From contig FP929036.1 of the NCBI GenBank assembly GCA_000209815.1, forward strand, positions 911,287 through 975,286: a stretch of DNA of 64,000 nt. The letters are read 5' to 3'. The notes beneath the pieces were generated by a model. The model did no database searches, was not told where the DNA came from, and was given only the letters and a program-made list of their open reading frames with translations. The DNA comes from Butyrivibrio fibrisolvens 16/4. GTDB taxonomy: Bacteria; Bacillota; Clostridia; Lachnospirales; Lachnospiraceae. Below, one piece after another: positions 1 through 8,051 of this stretch. Made by a program: the position numbers and the translations under genes. Numbering within the stretch: position 1 is the first letter of the stretch; each line of letters starts with the position of its first letter.

Positions 1-75
1 GAAGAAGTAACATATTTCGCTTGGGATGGGGAAGACGAGGAAACACGAAGAATATTTGTTATGAGTAAGAAATAA
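1..75 (+). CDS. C-terminal end of an unidentified protein (partial)
   Basis: Frame 1 is open from the window edge to a TAA at 73-75 and encodes 24 residues ending in RRIFVMSKK. The stretch is acidic then basic, and its start lies outside the window. Family cannot be assigned from so short a tail. Confidence 0.5.
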   Translation, partial: EEVTYFAWDGEDEETRRIFVMSKK

Positions 76-78
76 GGA

Positions 79-184
79 TGACACCATTAGCAGAGACACA
101 AAGAATTAGTAGAATTTCTAATCAAAGCTAAGCAGGCTACCTATGCAGGTAAGTGGGGCAGAAACATATAGTATGGAGGATGAA
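79..184 (+). pseudogene. Remnant of a DUF5680-type gene N-terminus
   Basis: An ATG at 79 follows an AAGG. If one extra base near 97 and one T near 152 are ignored, the translation reads MTPLAE, then HKELVEFLIKAKQATYAGK, then GAETYS, which resembles the start of DUF5680 proteins (FLIKAKQATYAGKG is typical as I remember the family). The similarity stops where the next gene begins, so only about 30 codons of head remain. The two indels are not in long homopolymers, unlike the other frameshifts in this window, so this looks like genuine decay. The family match is from memory and moderate. Confidence 0.4.
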
Positions 185-727
185 ATGACACTTGATGAAT
201 TAAGACTAGACATAGCAAAAGAACAGAAAAAGGGAATTCCTTTTATAGCAGCATCTATTATTCTTTGGGGACTGATTGCGATAGTTACTATACTTCAGAT
301 TCCTATTAAATCTAAGAATATTTTAGTATTTTGTTGTTCGTGCCCATTGATGCCGCTAGCCATGATATTTGGAAAAATAGTCAAGGTGGATTTGTTTTCA
401 AAAAAGAATCCACTTAGCAATGCGGGGCTATTGTTTACAATGAATCAAATGCTATATATCTTAATTGTTATGTGGGTATTTAGCGCTGTTCCAGAAAAAA
501 TGGTTATGGTATTTGCAATGGTATTTGGTGCACATTTGTTGCCATATTCATGGCTCTATCTTTCTAAGGCTTACATTATTTTTGCAGTTGCAATACCTGC
601 GATTTCACTTATATTTGGTGTCATATTTAATGCTACAGTAGTGGCATTATCAGTATGCTTATGTGAAGTGGTATTTCTATTGATTTTAGTTTATGAAGTG
701 AAAAACTATAAGACATATTCAATATAG
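185..727 (+). CDS. DUF7010-type small integral membrane protein
   Basis: A 180-residue protein beginning MTLDELRLDIAKEQKKG. A short amphipathic N-terminal helix is followed by about six hydrophobic segments; conserved-looking elements are KKNPLSNAGLLF and FGAHLLPYSWLYLSKAY. This pattern matches DUF7010 membrane proteins of Firmicutes, whose function is unknown. The ATG at 185 was chosen because GGAGGA lies at 175-180; the ATG at 143 belongs to the decayed upstream frame and has no ribosome site. No neighbour suggests a role. The DUF assignment is from pattern memory; membrane location is seen directly. Confidence 0.7.
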   Translation: MTLDELRLDIAKEQKKGIPFIAASIILWGLIAIVTILQIPIKSKNILVFCCSCPLMPLAMIFGKIVKVDLFSKKNPLSNAGLLFTMNQMLYILIVMWVFSAVPEKMVMVFAMVFGAHLLPYSWLYLSKAYIIFAVAIPAISLIFGVIFNATVVALSVCLCEVVFLLILVYEVKNYKTYSI

Positions 728-770
728 ATAAGTACTTTATGTGATAGAAATAATGAGGAGAATAGGACAC

Positions 771-1253
771 ATGAAAAAGTTAAAACTAATCAATGAGGAC
801 TACCAGGGTCATGTGGATATAATGAGACATGCCGGCAGAGGTATTGTGATAAAGGATGGCAAAATTCTTTTAAGTTATGTAGAGAAATGTGATAACTATA
901 TGCTTCCAGGTGGAGGAGTTGAAGGGGATGAATCACTAGAAGAATGTTGTGCCCGGGAATTACTTGAAGAAACAGGAATTGTTGTAAAACCTAAAGATTA
1001 CTACTTAGAAATAGAAGAATTATTTGATGTTTGGCAGCATTTTAATCACTACTTTATCTGCGAGTTTGTAGAGGATACAGGAGTGCTTAATCTTACAGAA
1101 GCTGAAAAGAATGCAAATTATATGCATGTATGGCTTCCAGTTGAGGAGGCTAAAGAGATTTTTGGTGAGTATGAGAAGTACCACCATACTGATATTGCAC
1201 TTTATGGCCTTTACCGCAGGGAGTATGAAGCTTTAAAAGCGTTAGATTTGTAG
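771..1253 (+). CDS. Nudix hydrolase
   Basis: A 160-residue Nudix (MutT-like) hydrolase, which would cleave a nucleoside diphosphate linked to another moiety. The Nudix box starts GGGVEGDESLEE and continues ARELLEETGI, matching GX5EX7REUXEEXGU with the metal-binding REXXEE glutamates intact. N-terminal strands (HVDIMRHAGRGIVIKDGKILL) and a C-terminal WLPVEEA segment are usual for the fold. The start at 771 (MKKLKL) is chosen because GAGGAG lies at 755-760; GTG 741 and ATG 753 are in frame but lack a site. The substrate cannot be told from sequence. Confidence 0.85.
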   Translation: MKKLKLINEDYQGHVDIMRHAGRGIVIKDGKILLSYVEKCDNYMLPGGGVEGDESLEECCARELLEETGIVVKPKDYYLEIEELFDVWQHFNHYFICEFVEDTGVLNLTEAEKNANYMHVWLPVEEAKEIFGEYEKYHHTDIALYGLYRREYEALKALDL

Positions 1254-1308
1254 AAAATGGTAAAGACGAATATGACATGCAGCTTTTTATAAAGCGGTAG
1301 GAGTATTA

Positions 1309-1830
1309 ATGGTTATAATAATTACAGGTGCATCTCATGTGGGGAAAACTGTCTTGGCACAGAGGATGCTTGAAAAGTATAAATATCCATATGTATCAAT
1401 CGATCACTTGAAAATGGGATTGATTAGAAGCGGGAACACAGAGCTAACACCAGAGGATGATGAACAGCTTGTAGGATATCTATGGCCTATTGTCAGGGAG
1501 ATGATTAAGACTGCTATAGAGAACAAGCAGAATCTTATCATTGAAGGATGCTATGTACCTTTTCATTGGAGGAAGGATTTTGATGAGCAGTATTTGCAGG
1601 AGATTGCATTTATATGCCTAGCCATGACAGAGGAGTACATTGATTCTCATTTTGCTGAGATAAAATCACATGCTTCTGATATAGAAAACAGGCTGGATGA
1701 TAGTGATTGCACAGCTGAAAGGATTAAAGCTGATAATAGACAGGTGATTTTGGGATATCAGAACGCTGGGGAGAAAGTAAATTTAATTGAAAAAAATTAT
1801 GAGGATGTAATAGAACATTTACTTCAGTAA
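1309..1830 (+). CDS. P-loop kinase-like protein
   Basis: 173 residues with an N-terminal Walker A motif GASHVGKT directly after the first beta strand (MVIIIT), a DHL at the end of strand 2, and a strand NLIIEGCYVPF typical of small nucleotide, sugar or phosphoglycerate kinase-like P-loop proteins. AGGAG lies 7 bases upstream of the ATG. It probably phosphorylates a small molecule, but no substrate-defining motif is recognised. It stands 55 bases after the Nudix gene and may be co-transcribed with it. Confidence 0.7.
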   Translation: MVIIITGASHVGKTVLAQRMLEKYKYPYVSIDHLKMGLIRSGNTELTPEDDEQLVGYLWPIVREMIKTAIENKQNLIIEGCYVPFHWRKDFDEQYLQEIAFICLAMTEEYIDSHFAEIKSHASDIENRLDDSDCTAERIKADNRQVILGYQNAGEKVNLIEKNYEDVIEHLLQ

Positions 1831-1868
1831 AGATATTTAATTATGCCAGAATATAGGAACAGGGTGAT

Positions 1869-2116
1869 TACGGAAAAATTAAGTAATATATAAGATTATT
1901 ACGTAGATTTTTAGGAGAGAAAAGAGTTTTTATGAGTTTAATTACGGAAGAATTATTGGTTATTATGAATTGTTCCGTAGGTAACCTATAAGAATTGCAT
2001 CTAAAACTAGAATAGTCTACGGTAAAAATATGGAAGAAATGTATTTATTCCGTAAATAGAGTATAAGCAAGAATAATCACTACGGTATTTATAGTAGATT
2101 ACTAGGATTTACCGTA
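1869..2116. repeat. Array of eight YTACGGWA half-sites in convergent pairs
   Basis: The 329-base gap between the kinase and the acetyltransferase holds eight copies of a half-site close to YTACGGWAWWA. Core starts are 1869, 1900 (TACGT variant), 1943, 1975, 2018, 2050, 2081 and 2112, alternating TACGG then CCGTA from 1943 on. Within pairs the offset is 31-32 bases (three helical turns); between pairs it is 43, 43 and 31 bases. The best pairs are TACGGAA 1943-1949 with TTCCGTA 1973-1979, and TACGGTA 2081-2087 with TACCGTA 2110-2116. Intervening sequence is AT-rich and not conserved. A multi-site protein-binding region is the most economical reading. The gap also holds a 19-codon ORF at 1932 without a well-placed ribosome site. 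Confidence 0.7.
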
Positions 2117-2159
2117 AATGATGAATAAATATCATAATAATTCCTATAGGAGAAAAAAT

Positions 2160-2774
2160 ATGAACCAAAAAGAAAGAATGCTTGCGAATCTTCCATATAA
2201 GGCATGGCTTGATGGACTCAGTGAAGAGCGCATGGAAAATAAAAAGAAGATATATAAGTATAATAACCTGGAGCCTGATAAGCAGGAGGAGAAGGATAAG
2301 CTTATAAAGGAAATTCTGGGTAAGACAGGCGAATCTATCAATATAGAGACACCTTTTCACTGTGATTATGGCTACAACATCGAGGTTGGAGAGAACTTCT
2401 TTGCCAATTATAATCTGGTGATTCTTGATGTGGGAAAAGTGAAGATTGGAGACAACGCGCAGATTGCTCCAAACGTTGCCATCTATACAGCAGGGCACCC
2501 TATTCACCCTGACTCTAGAAATTCGGGCTATGAGTATGGCATAGATATTACTATTGGAGATAATGTGTGGATTGGTGGTAATACCTGCATTATGCCAGGA
2601 GTGACCATAGGTAATAATGTGGTTATTGGTGGTGGAAGTGTTGTAAATAAAGATCTTCCAGACAATGTTATAGCAGTGGGAAATCCTTGCAAGGTAGTGA
2701 GGGAAATCACAGAAGCTGACAGGGATTACTATTATAAAGATAGAAAGTTTGATGTAGACGACTATATCGTATAA
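2160..2774 (+). CDS. Maltose/galactoside O-acetyltransferase-like protein (LbH)
   Basis: 204 residues starting MNQKERMLANLPYKAW, the usual Mac N-terminal helix of maltose and galactoside acetyltransferases. A left-handed parallel beta-helix of hexapeptide repeats follows (IGDNAQIAPNVAIY, IGDNVWIGGNTCIMPGV, IGNNVVIGGGSVV), ending in GNPCKVVREI. The catalytic His is in the AGHPIHP segment. It would transfer acetyl from acetyl-CoA to a sugar hydroxyl. ATG 2160 is chosen over 2118 because AGGAG lies at 2148-2152 and the Mac domain begins there. The phased TACGG array lies immediately upstream, its last site ending 43 bases before the start codon. Confidence 0.88.
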   Translation: MNQKERMLANLPYKAWLDGLSEERMENKKKIYKYNNLEPDKQEEKDKLIKEILGKTGESINIETPFHCDYGYNIEVGENFFANYNLVILDVGKVKIGDNAQIAPNVAIYTAGHPIHPDSRNSGYEYGIDITIGDNVWIGGNTCIMPGVTIGNNVVIGGGSVVNKDLPDNVIAVGNPCKVVREITEADRDYYYKDRKFDVDDYIV

Positions 2775-2845
2775 ACGAAGTAGGCGCTGGTTAGCCTTGG
2801 AATATTTATTGTTAATATGTCGAATTGAATTAGGAGAATTAGAAT

Positions 2846-3685
2846 ATGAAAGTTGGTTTAGCAGCTTGCTCAAATGGACACAGTAATGAGTGGGCATATC
2901 AAATAGATGAGTTAGAAGAAGTCCTTGATAGTATGGGGATAGAAACAGTTAGAGCCCCTCACATTATGTCAAAGGTTGATGAATTTAGTGGCTCAGATAA
3001 AGAGAGGGCTGCTGACCTAATGAGTTTTTATAAGGATGATTCTATAGAAGCTGTTTATGATATTTCAGGCGGAGATTTAGCAAATGGTGTGTTGAAATAT
3101 CTCGATTTTGATGTGATTGCTAAGTCCAATAAGATATTTTGGGGCTATAGTGATTTAACTACTATCGTAAATGCGATATATACAATGACAGGAAAAACTT
3201 CTGTATTGTACCAGGTGAAAAACATGGTTTATTCAGACGAACCATTGTTGAAAGATAGATTTCAGGCATATATAGATGGAGATAAAGCCAAGCTATTCAA
3301 CATAAACTATACCTTTCTCCAGAACAATGTCATGGAGGGCATTGTGGTTGGCGGAAACATAAGATGCTTCGCTAAGCTTGCGGGCACAAAGTATTGGCCT
3401 GATATGAAAGGAAAAATATTGCTACTAGAATCCTATGGAGGTGGTTCAGGCCAGATAGCAACACTCTTAGCACAGCTTGAGCAAATTGGAGTATTTGATG
3501 AAGTGGCAGGAGTGTTACTTGGCACATTTACAAATTATGAAAAAGAAAATCTTCAATTGACAGTTTATGATTTATTAAAAATGCATATTAGAGAAGATTT
3601 ACCAGTTGCCTCAACAAGAGAAATTGGTCATGGATTTGATTCTAAGGCAATTTTTATCGGTGAAAATGTAAAACTATTACATTAA
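2846..3685 (+). CDS. S66-family LD-carboxypeptidase-like protein
   Basis: 279 residues of the S66 (LdcA/MccF) serine peptidase family, which cuts the amide bond between an L- and a D-residue in muropeptides or self-immunity substrates. The nucleophile elbow is FWGYSDLTT; the Glu and His partners are probably in LLLESYGG and EIGHGFDSK. SGGDLANG in the N-terminal half fits the conserved glycine-rich turn. There is no signal peptide, so it should be cytoplasmic, as in peptidoglycan recycling. TTAGGAGAATTAG precedes the ATG. It is slightly shorter than usual for the family (about 300). LdcA versus MccF-like resistance roles cannot be separated here. Confidence 0.82.
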   Translation: MKVGLAACSNGHSNEWAYQIDELEEVLDSMGIETVRAPHIMSKVDEFSGSDKERAADLMSFYKDDSIEAVYDISGGDLANGVLKYLDFDVIAKSNKIFWGYSDLTTIVNAIYTMTGKTSVLYQVKNMVYSDEPLLKDRFQAYIDGDKAKLFNINYTFLQNNVMEGIVVGGNIRCFAKLAGTKYWPDMKGKILLLESYGGGSGQIATLLAQLEQIGVFDEVAGVLLGTFTNYEKENLQLTVYDLLKMHIREDLPVASTREIGHGFDSKAIFIGENVKLLH

Positions 3686-3721
3686 TCAAAATAATAAAGC
3701 AATTGTTGAAGGAATAATATT

Positions 3722-4593
3722 ATGAATTACACACTAGAAAATGAAAACATAAAATTAACTGTAGCAGACCATGGGGCAGAAATCAGATCTCTCATCAGAA
3801 AATCTGATGGGAAGGAGCTTATGTGGCAGGCCGACCCAGAATATTGGGGTCGTACAGCACCAGTGCTTTTTCCACTTGTAGGAAACTATTACCAGAAAAA
3901 GTCTGTATATAATGGTAAGACTTACGAGATGGGACAGCACGGATTTGCCAGAGATATGGATTTTAAATTAGCTAGACAGACTGATGACGAGCTGGTTTTC
4001 CTATTAAAAATAATGAGGAGACCCTCAGTAAATATCCATTTCTATTTTTACTTGTTATCACATATAGAATTTCAGGCAACAATGTGAATGTGGAGTGGAA
4101 GGTTGAAAATCCAAATGAAACCACAATGTATTTTTCAATTGGAGGACATCCAGCATTTAATTGCGATTTAGATACATATACACTGAGATTTGAAAAAGAA
4201 GGAAAGCTTAATTCTGAAATCACAGCAAATATCATTGCGGATGACGGTAGCGGATGTCTCAGCCAGGACAAAGAAACACACAAGCTTGATAATGGAATCC
4301 TCAAAATGTCAGATGAGTTATTCAGCAAGGATGCTCTTATTATAGAAGATAGACAATCAGATAGGGTGACCCTTGTTGATGACAATGGCAATGATGTGCT
4401 TGCAGTAAAGTTTGATGCACCGCTTTTTGGCGTTTGGTCTCCAGTAGGCAAGCACGCACCATTTGTATGCATCGAGCCTTGGTATGGAAGATGCGATAGG
4501 GTGGGATTCAATCAGAAGCTGGAAGAACGTGAATACGGAAATGTTCTTGAGAATGGTACATTCCAGGTAGGTTTTGACATTCAGGTTCTGTAG
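3722..4593 (+). pseudogene. LacX-type aldose 1-epimerase family gene, frameshifted
   Basis: The N-terminal part (MNYTLENENIKLTVADHGAE, then WQADPEYWGRTAPVLFPLVG, QHGFARDMDF) and the C-terminal part (FSIGGHPAFNCD, then IEPWYGRCDR) together make one aldose epimerase-fold protein of about 290 residues. The frame breaks at an A5 run at 4006-4010; adding one A gives an uninterrupted ELVFLLKNNEETLSKYPF and full family length. The family interconverts sugar anomers or acts on related sugar phosphates. Either this gene is inactivated or the base is a sequencing error, since many similar A/T-run indels occur in this window. The Gly-Gly-His region is intact. Confidence 0.8.
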
Positions 4594-4632
4594 CGTATTT
4601 TCATAAATCAAATATTCTTTAGTAAATAAAAA

Positions 4633-4663
4633 TACCGCTTTACTTTAACAAGGTAAAGCGGTA
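4633..4663. terminator. Hairpin after the epimerase gene
   Basis: TACCGCTTTAC (4633-4643) pairs perfectly with GTAAAGCGGTA (4653-4663) around a 9-base loop. There is no long T run on the + side; the A-rich flank upstream would give Us on the - strand. It separates the epimerase from the symporter gene. Confidence 0.6.
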
Positions 4664-4762
4664 AAATATTACCCATAAATGTCCTACATACAGCGACATA
4701 TGTCCGCGTGAGACAAATAACCGGCTGTAAATCACCACAATAATAAACAGGGAGACAAGACT

Positions 4763-6292
4763 ATGGCTAATATTTTATCAACAGTTGAAAACGTAAACAA
4801 CGCAATTAATGGATTCGTTTGGGGTCTGCCAATGCTAATTCTTCTGGTAGGAACAGGAATTTTGATGACCTGCCTTACAAAGTTTTTCCAGATTACCCAC
4901 ATTAGGCATTGGATAAAAAACACCATCGGTGGCATTTTCAAAGACTCACACGTTACAGCGCATACCGATAAGGGAGATACACAGATATCTCAGTTCCAGA
5001 GCCTTTGTACAGCTCTTGCAGCTACAATCGGTACAGGTAATATTGCAGGTGTTGCAGCAGCCATAGCCTCAGGTGGTCCTGGTGCCATATTTTGGATGTG
5101 GATTGTTGCATTCTTTGGAATGATGACAAATTTCTCAGAAAATGTTCTTGGTATATATTATAGAAGACGTAATGAGAGAAATGAATGGTGCGGCGGCGCC
5201 ATGTATTATCTTAGAGATGGCCTGGGCTCTAAGAAAGGATATAGACATATTGGTTCGGCCCTTGCAGTTGTATTTAGTGTATTCTGCATTGGTGCTTCAT
5301 TTGGTATCGGAAATATGGGACAGGTCAATTCTATTGCAGTAAATGTTAACTCTGCATTTGGCATCCCAGCCATAGCAACAGGTATTTTCCTTATGCTTCT
5401 TGGAGGACTGGTAATAGTTGGTGGGCTAAAAAGAATCGCATCCGTTACAGAAAAACTGGTGCCTTTTATGGCTGTAATCTATATGATTTGTGCAATCATA
5501 GTTTGTATAGTTCACATTGATCAGGCTGGAGCAGTTTTCACAGCTATTATTAAGGGTGCGTTCGGTATGAAGGCTGTTGGTGGCGGTATCGTTGGAAGCG
5601 GTGTTGCAATGGCTGTTCAATGGGGAATGAAGAGAGGAGTTTTCTCAAACGAAGCTGGTCTTGGTTCCTCAGTAATGGTTCATTCCAGTTCAAATGTAAG
5701 AGAGCCTGTAATCCAAGGTATGTGGGGAATCTTCGAGGTATTTGCAGACACAATCATCGTATGCTCAATCACTGCATTTGTAGTACTTTCAAGTGGCGTG
5801 GTGGATTTAGAAACTGGAGCTGTTATTTCTAACCAGGTATCTACAGCACTTGTTGCGGAGGCTTTTTCGACTGTATTTGGCCAATTCGGATATGCGTTTA
5901 TCGCTATTGCGATATTGCTTTTTGCTTTTTCAACTACACTTGGTTGGAGTCAGTATGGCTCAAAGGCTTTCGAGTATCTTTTCGGTAGAGGAAAGGTAAA
6001 GTTTTACCAGATTATATTCGTAGCCTTTATCGTAGTTGGTGCAACAATGGATTTGTCTTTGGCTTGGGATATTTCAGATACGCTTAACGGAATGATGGCA
6101 ATTCCAAACCTTATTGGTGTTATAGCACTTAGCGGTACTGTTATGAAAATAACACGTAATTACGTACAGCGTAATATTCTTCATCAGGATATAAAGCCTA
6201 TGCTTTCTGCTCTCGAGGATATTCAGGAGCTTCACGAAATGGAACTTCGTGAAAAGGAGCTTCTACAGAAAGCCGGAGATGATATAGCTTAG
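4763..6292 (+). CDS. Alanine/glycine:cation symporter (AGCS family)
   Basis: 509 residues with about eleven hydrophobic segments. It carries the AGCS signature GTGNIAGVAAAIASGGPGA followed by FWMWIVAFFGMMTNFSENVLG, and the later KRGVFSNEAGLGSS and WSQYGSKAFEYLFG elements. It imports alanine or glycine with Na+ or H+ across the cytoplasmic membrane. GGGAG lies 9 bases upstream of the ATG. About 150 bases precede it, with a hairpin but no recognisable riboswitch core. The charged C-terminal tail (ELHEMELREKELLQ) is cytoplasmic. Family assignment is firm; the substrate is inferred. Confidence 0.93.
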   Translation: MANILSTVENVNNAINGFVWGLPMLILLVGTGILMTCLTKFFQITHIRHWIKNTIGGIFKDSHVTAHTDKGDTQISQFQSLCTALAATIGTGNIAGVAAAIASGGPGAIFWMWIVAFFGMMTNFSENVLGIYYRRRNERNEWCGGAMYYLRDGLGSKKGYRHIGSALAVVFSVFCIGASFGIGNMGQVNSIAVNVNSAFGIPAIATGIFLMLLGGLVIVGGLKRIASVTEKLVPFMAVIYMICAIIVCIVHIDQAGAVFTAIIKGAFGMKAVGGGIVGSGVAMAVQWGMKRGVFSNEAGLGSSVMVHSSSNVREPVIQGMWGIFEVFADTIIVCSITAFVVLSSGVVDLETGAVISNQVSTALVAEAFSTVFGQFGYAFIAIAILLFAFSTTLGWSQYGSKAFEYLFGRGKVKFYQIIFVAFIVVGATMDLSLAWDISDTLNGMMAIPNLIGVIALSGTVMKITRNYVQRNILHQDIKPMLSALEDIQELHEMELREKELLQKAGDDIA

Positions 6293-6366
6293 GACACAAT
6301 TTCGAAAAAATATGGTGGTAAAATCAAGGAACGATGGAAGTATGTGCATTATAGGTGGAGCAAAGG

Positions 6367-7530
6367 ATGATTGAGCTTTCAGGTTGGATTGTACTTAACT
6401 TTTTCACATCGTTCCTTTTGATTCTTCTTTTGATTTTTCAGAAGCGAACTTCTAGGTTGCAGAAGGCTAGAAAATATTCTGCAATTCTGATTTGTACGCT
6501 CATTTTATTAGCGTCAGAGACTATAGGAAGAATTGGTGAGTATCACCCAGAGCATTTCCTTTTCCTTGGTAAAATAGGATATTTTCTTATTTTCCTTTTG
6601 GATCCCATTGATCTTTTGTTTGCTGTTAGTTATATAGACTGCTGGATGGAGAGAGAATCCAACCCTGCAAGAGTATGCTTCAAGTTCGCATTTCAGGTAT
6701 TTGCAGTAGTCAATGGCATCATGGTTACAGCTTCGGCTTTGTTTAGATTAAATTGGTTCTATTTCTTCTATGATAATGTATATTACAGAGGACTGTTTTT
6801 CTACGAGCGAGCCATGACATTAATGTTCTTTATTGTGATGCTGATGGTGTACGCAATCGTATTCAGAAAAGATTTTATGAGTGAATATAAGAATACGGTT
6901 TTGTGTCTGCCTTTGTTTTCATTTATAGGTGCGCTTCTTCAGGTGTTTATTTCAAATATTGATTGTACTTATGCAGGCATTTCACTTGGTTGCCTTGTTC
7001 TTTTCTTCTACTTCCAGAGCAATGACATAAATGTGGACTATCTGACAGGCGTTTTAAATAGACGTGGTTTGGACATAAGAATGGAATATAGAATAAAAAA
7101 CAGCCAGAGCGGAGGCAAGGATTTTACGGCCATTATGATGGACCTGGATAATTTCAAAACTATTAATGATACCTTCGGCCACGAAGAAGGTGATAAGGCC
7201 ATAAAGATTATGGCCGAAATATTGGATGAGACATTTGGTGAAGATGTAACTATAGGAAGATTTGGCGGAGATGAGTTTTGTGTAATAACGGATATTACCT
7301 CGCGTGATGAGATAGATAAAAAGATTGATGAAATTCATACCAGGCTGGAGGCTGTTAGGGAAAAGCGCGGTTGGAATAAAAATGTTAATTTAAGCTGCGG
7401 CTATGAGGTTTATGATCATAGTAGCAACATGACTAGAGAGAAGTTTGCCAACACCATTGATAGCCTGATGTATAGAGAAAAACAGATTCATCATGGAGAA
7501 AAGACAGAAAATACAGCGATTTCGCAATAA
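6367..7530 (+). CDS. Membrane-bound diguanylate cyclase (GGDEF)
   Basis: 387 residues: six or seven N-terminal membrane segments (about 1-220), then a GGDEF domain. Seen are DYLTGVLNRRGLD, MMDLDNFKTINDTFGHEEGD and the active-site loop RFGGDEFCVI, so it should make cyclic di-GMP from two GTP. The RxxD inhibitory site five residues before the loop is missing (FGED instead), suggesting no classical product inhibition. GGTGGAG at 6354-6360 supports ATG 6367 rather than the in-frame GTG 6355. It lies 74 bases after the symporter with no terminator between, so sensing of amino-acid supply is possible but unproven. Confidence 0.88.
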   Translation: MIELSGWIVLNFFTSFLLILLLIFQKRTSRLQKARKYSAILICTLILLASETIGRIGEYHPEHFLFLGKIGYFLIFLLDPIDLLFAVSYIDCWMERESNPARVCFKFAFQVFAVVNGIMVTASALFRLNWFYFFYDNVYYRGLFFYERAMTLMFFIVMLMVYAIVFRKDFMSEYKNTVLCLPLFSFIGALLQVFISNIDCTYAGISLGCLVLFFYFQSNDINVDYLTGVLNRRGLDIRMEYRIKNSQSGGKDFTAIMMDLDNFKTINDTFGHEEGDKAIKIMAEILDETFGEDVTIGRFGGDEFCVITDITSRDEIDKKIDEIHTRLEAVREKRGWNKNVNLSCGYEVYDHSSNMTREKFANTIDSLMYREKQIHHGEKTENTAISQ

Positions 7531-7546
7531 TTTCACAGAATACTTA

Positions 7547-7575
7547 TTGTGTGGCTTTCATGTTATGTGTATAAT
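7547..7575 (+). promoter_or_regulatory. Candidate vegetative promoter for the XRE regulator
   Basis: A perfect TATAAT at 7570-7575 lies 17 bases after TTGTGT (7547-7552), 36 bases before the regulator's start codon. The -35 match is weak. Confidence 0.5.
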
Positions 7576-7611
7576 TACCGTATAAGCGATAATTATGGAG
7601 GTGGGGGCAAT

Positions 7612-7956
7612 ATGATTATTAGCGAAAGAATTTTCAAACTAATGGAAGAAAAGGGAATGACACAGCTTGAGTTTTCAGCAGGAACGGGCATAGCCCAAAG
7701 TACTATCAGCGATTGGAAGAGAAAGAAAACAAATCCATCGGCTGATAAGATTATGGTTATTAGTGATGTTTTAGATGTTTCGCCTTTTGAGCTTTTACAG
7801 GATACCATACCAGGCAAGGGGGCAGGCGATGTAGATTTTATTATCGCAAGTAAAGGAACACCTGAGTATGAGGTTGTAAAGAAGCTTGAGAAGCTTAACA
7901 AGAAAACAAAAGCTGAAGTAGTTGATTACGTAAAAAAGGTAAAGAACAAAAAATAA
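7612..7956 (+). CDS. XRE-family transcriptional regulator
   Basis: 114 residues with an N-terminal Cro/C1-type helix-turn-helix (residues about 3-62): MTQLEFSAGTGIAQSTISDW, then KKTNPSADKIMVISDVLDVSPFELL. A short lysine-rich C-terminal helix (KLEKLNKKTKAEVVDYVKKV) may dimerise. Start 7612 is set by the strong GGAGGTGGGGG just upstream. It has its own TATAAT promoter and is followed by a hairpin that ends in the ribosome site of the next gene. Target genes are unknown; the adjacent esterase is a possible one. Confidence 0.85.
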   Translation: MIISERIFKLMEEKGMTQLEFSAGTGIAQSTISDWKRKKTNPSADKIMVISDVLDVSPFELLQDTIPGKGAGDVDFIIASKGTPEYEVVKKLEKLNKKTKAEVVDYVKKVKNKK

Positions 7957-7994
7957 ACTTTAGAGGTGAAAAACTAAAGTTAATCGGTGTTAAT

Positions 7995-8050
7995 CCTCCC
8001 GAAATTCTAGTATAGTTATCATAACATACTAGTTTCTAGGGAGGTTTTTT
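7995..8050 (+). terminator. Terminator-like dyad whose 3' arm is the next gene's ribosome site
   Basis: CCTCCC (7995-8000) pairs with GGGAGG (8039-8044), and CTAGTA (8007-8012) pairs with TACTAG (8027-8032), with TTAT/ATAA near the centre. The outer right arm is followed by TTTTTT, as in an intrinsic terminator, yet the same GGGAGG is the only good Shine-Dalgarno for the ATG at 8052. A second smaller hairpin, AACTTTAG 7956-7963 with CTAAAGTT 7974-7981, precedes it. Confidence 0.65.
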
Positions 8051-8051
8051 C

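Noticed and set aside
1932..1991. 19-codon ORF (MSLITEELLVIMNC...) in the TACGG array
   Set aside because: The nearest AGGAGAG is about 14 bases from the ATG, too far, and the frame overlaps two half-sites.
1869..2116. CRISPR array
   Set aside because: Repeated units are only about 11 bases, alternate in orientation and have unequal spacing, and no cas genes are present.
2109..2897. Long open frame of 262 codons on the - strand over the acetyltransferase gene
   Set aside because: It is antisense to a gene with clear hexapeptide repeats, has no ribosome site, and its His/Ile/Tyr-rich translation looks like a shadow.
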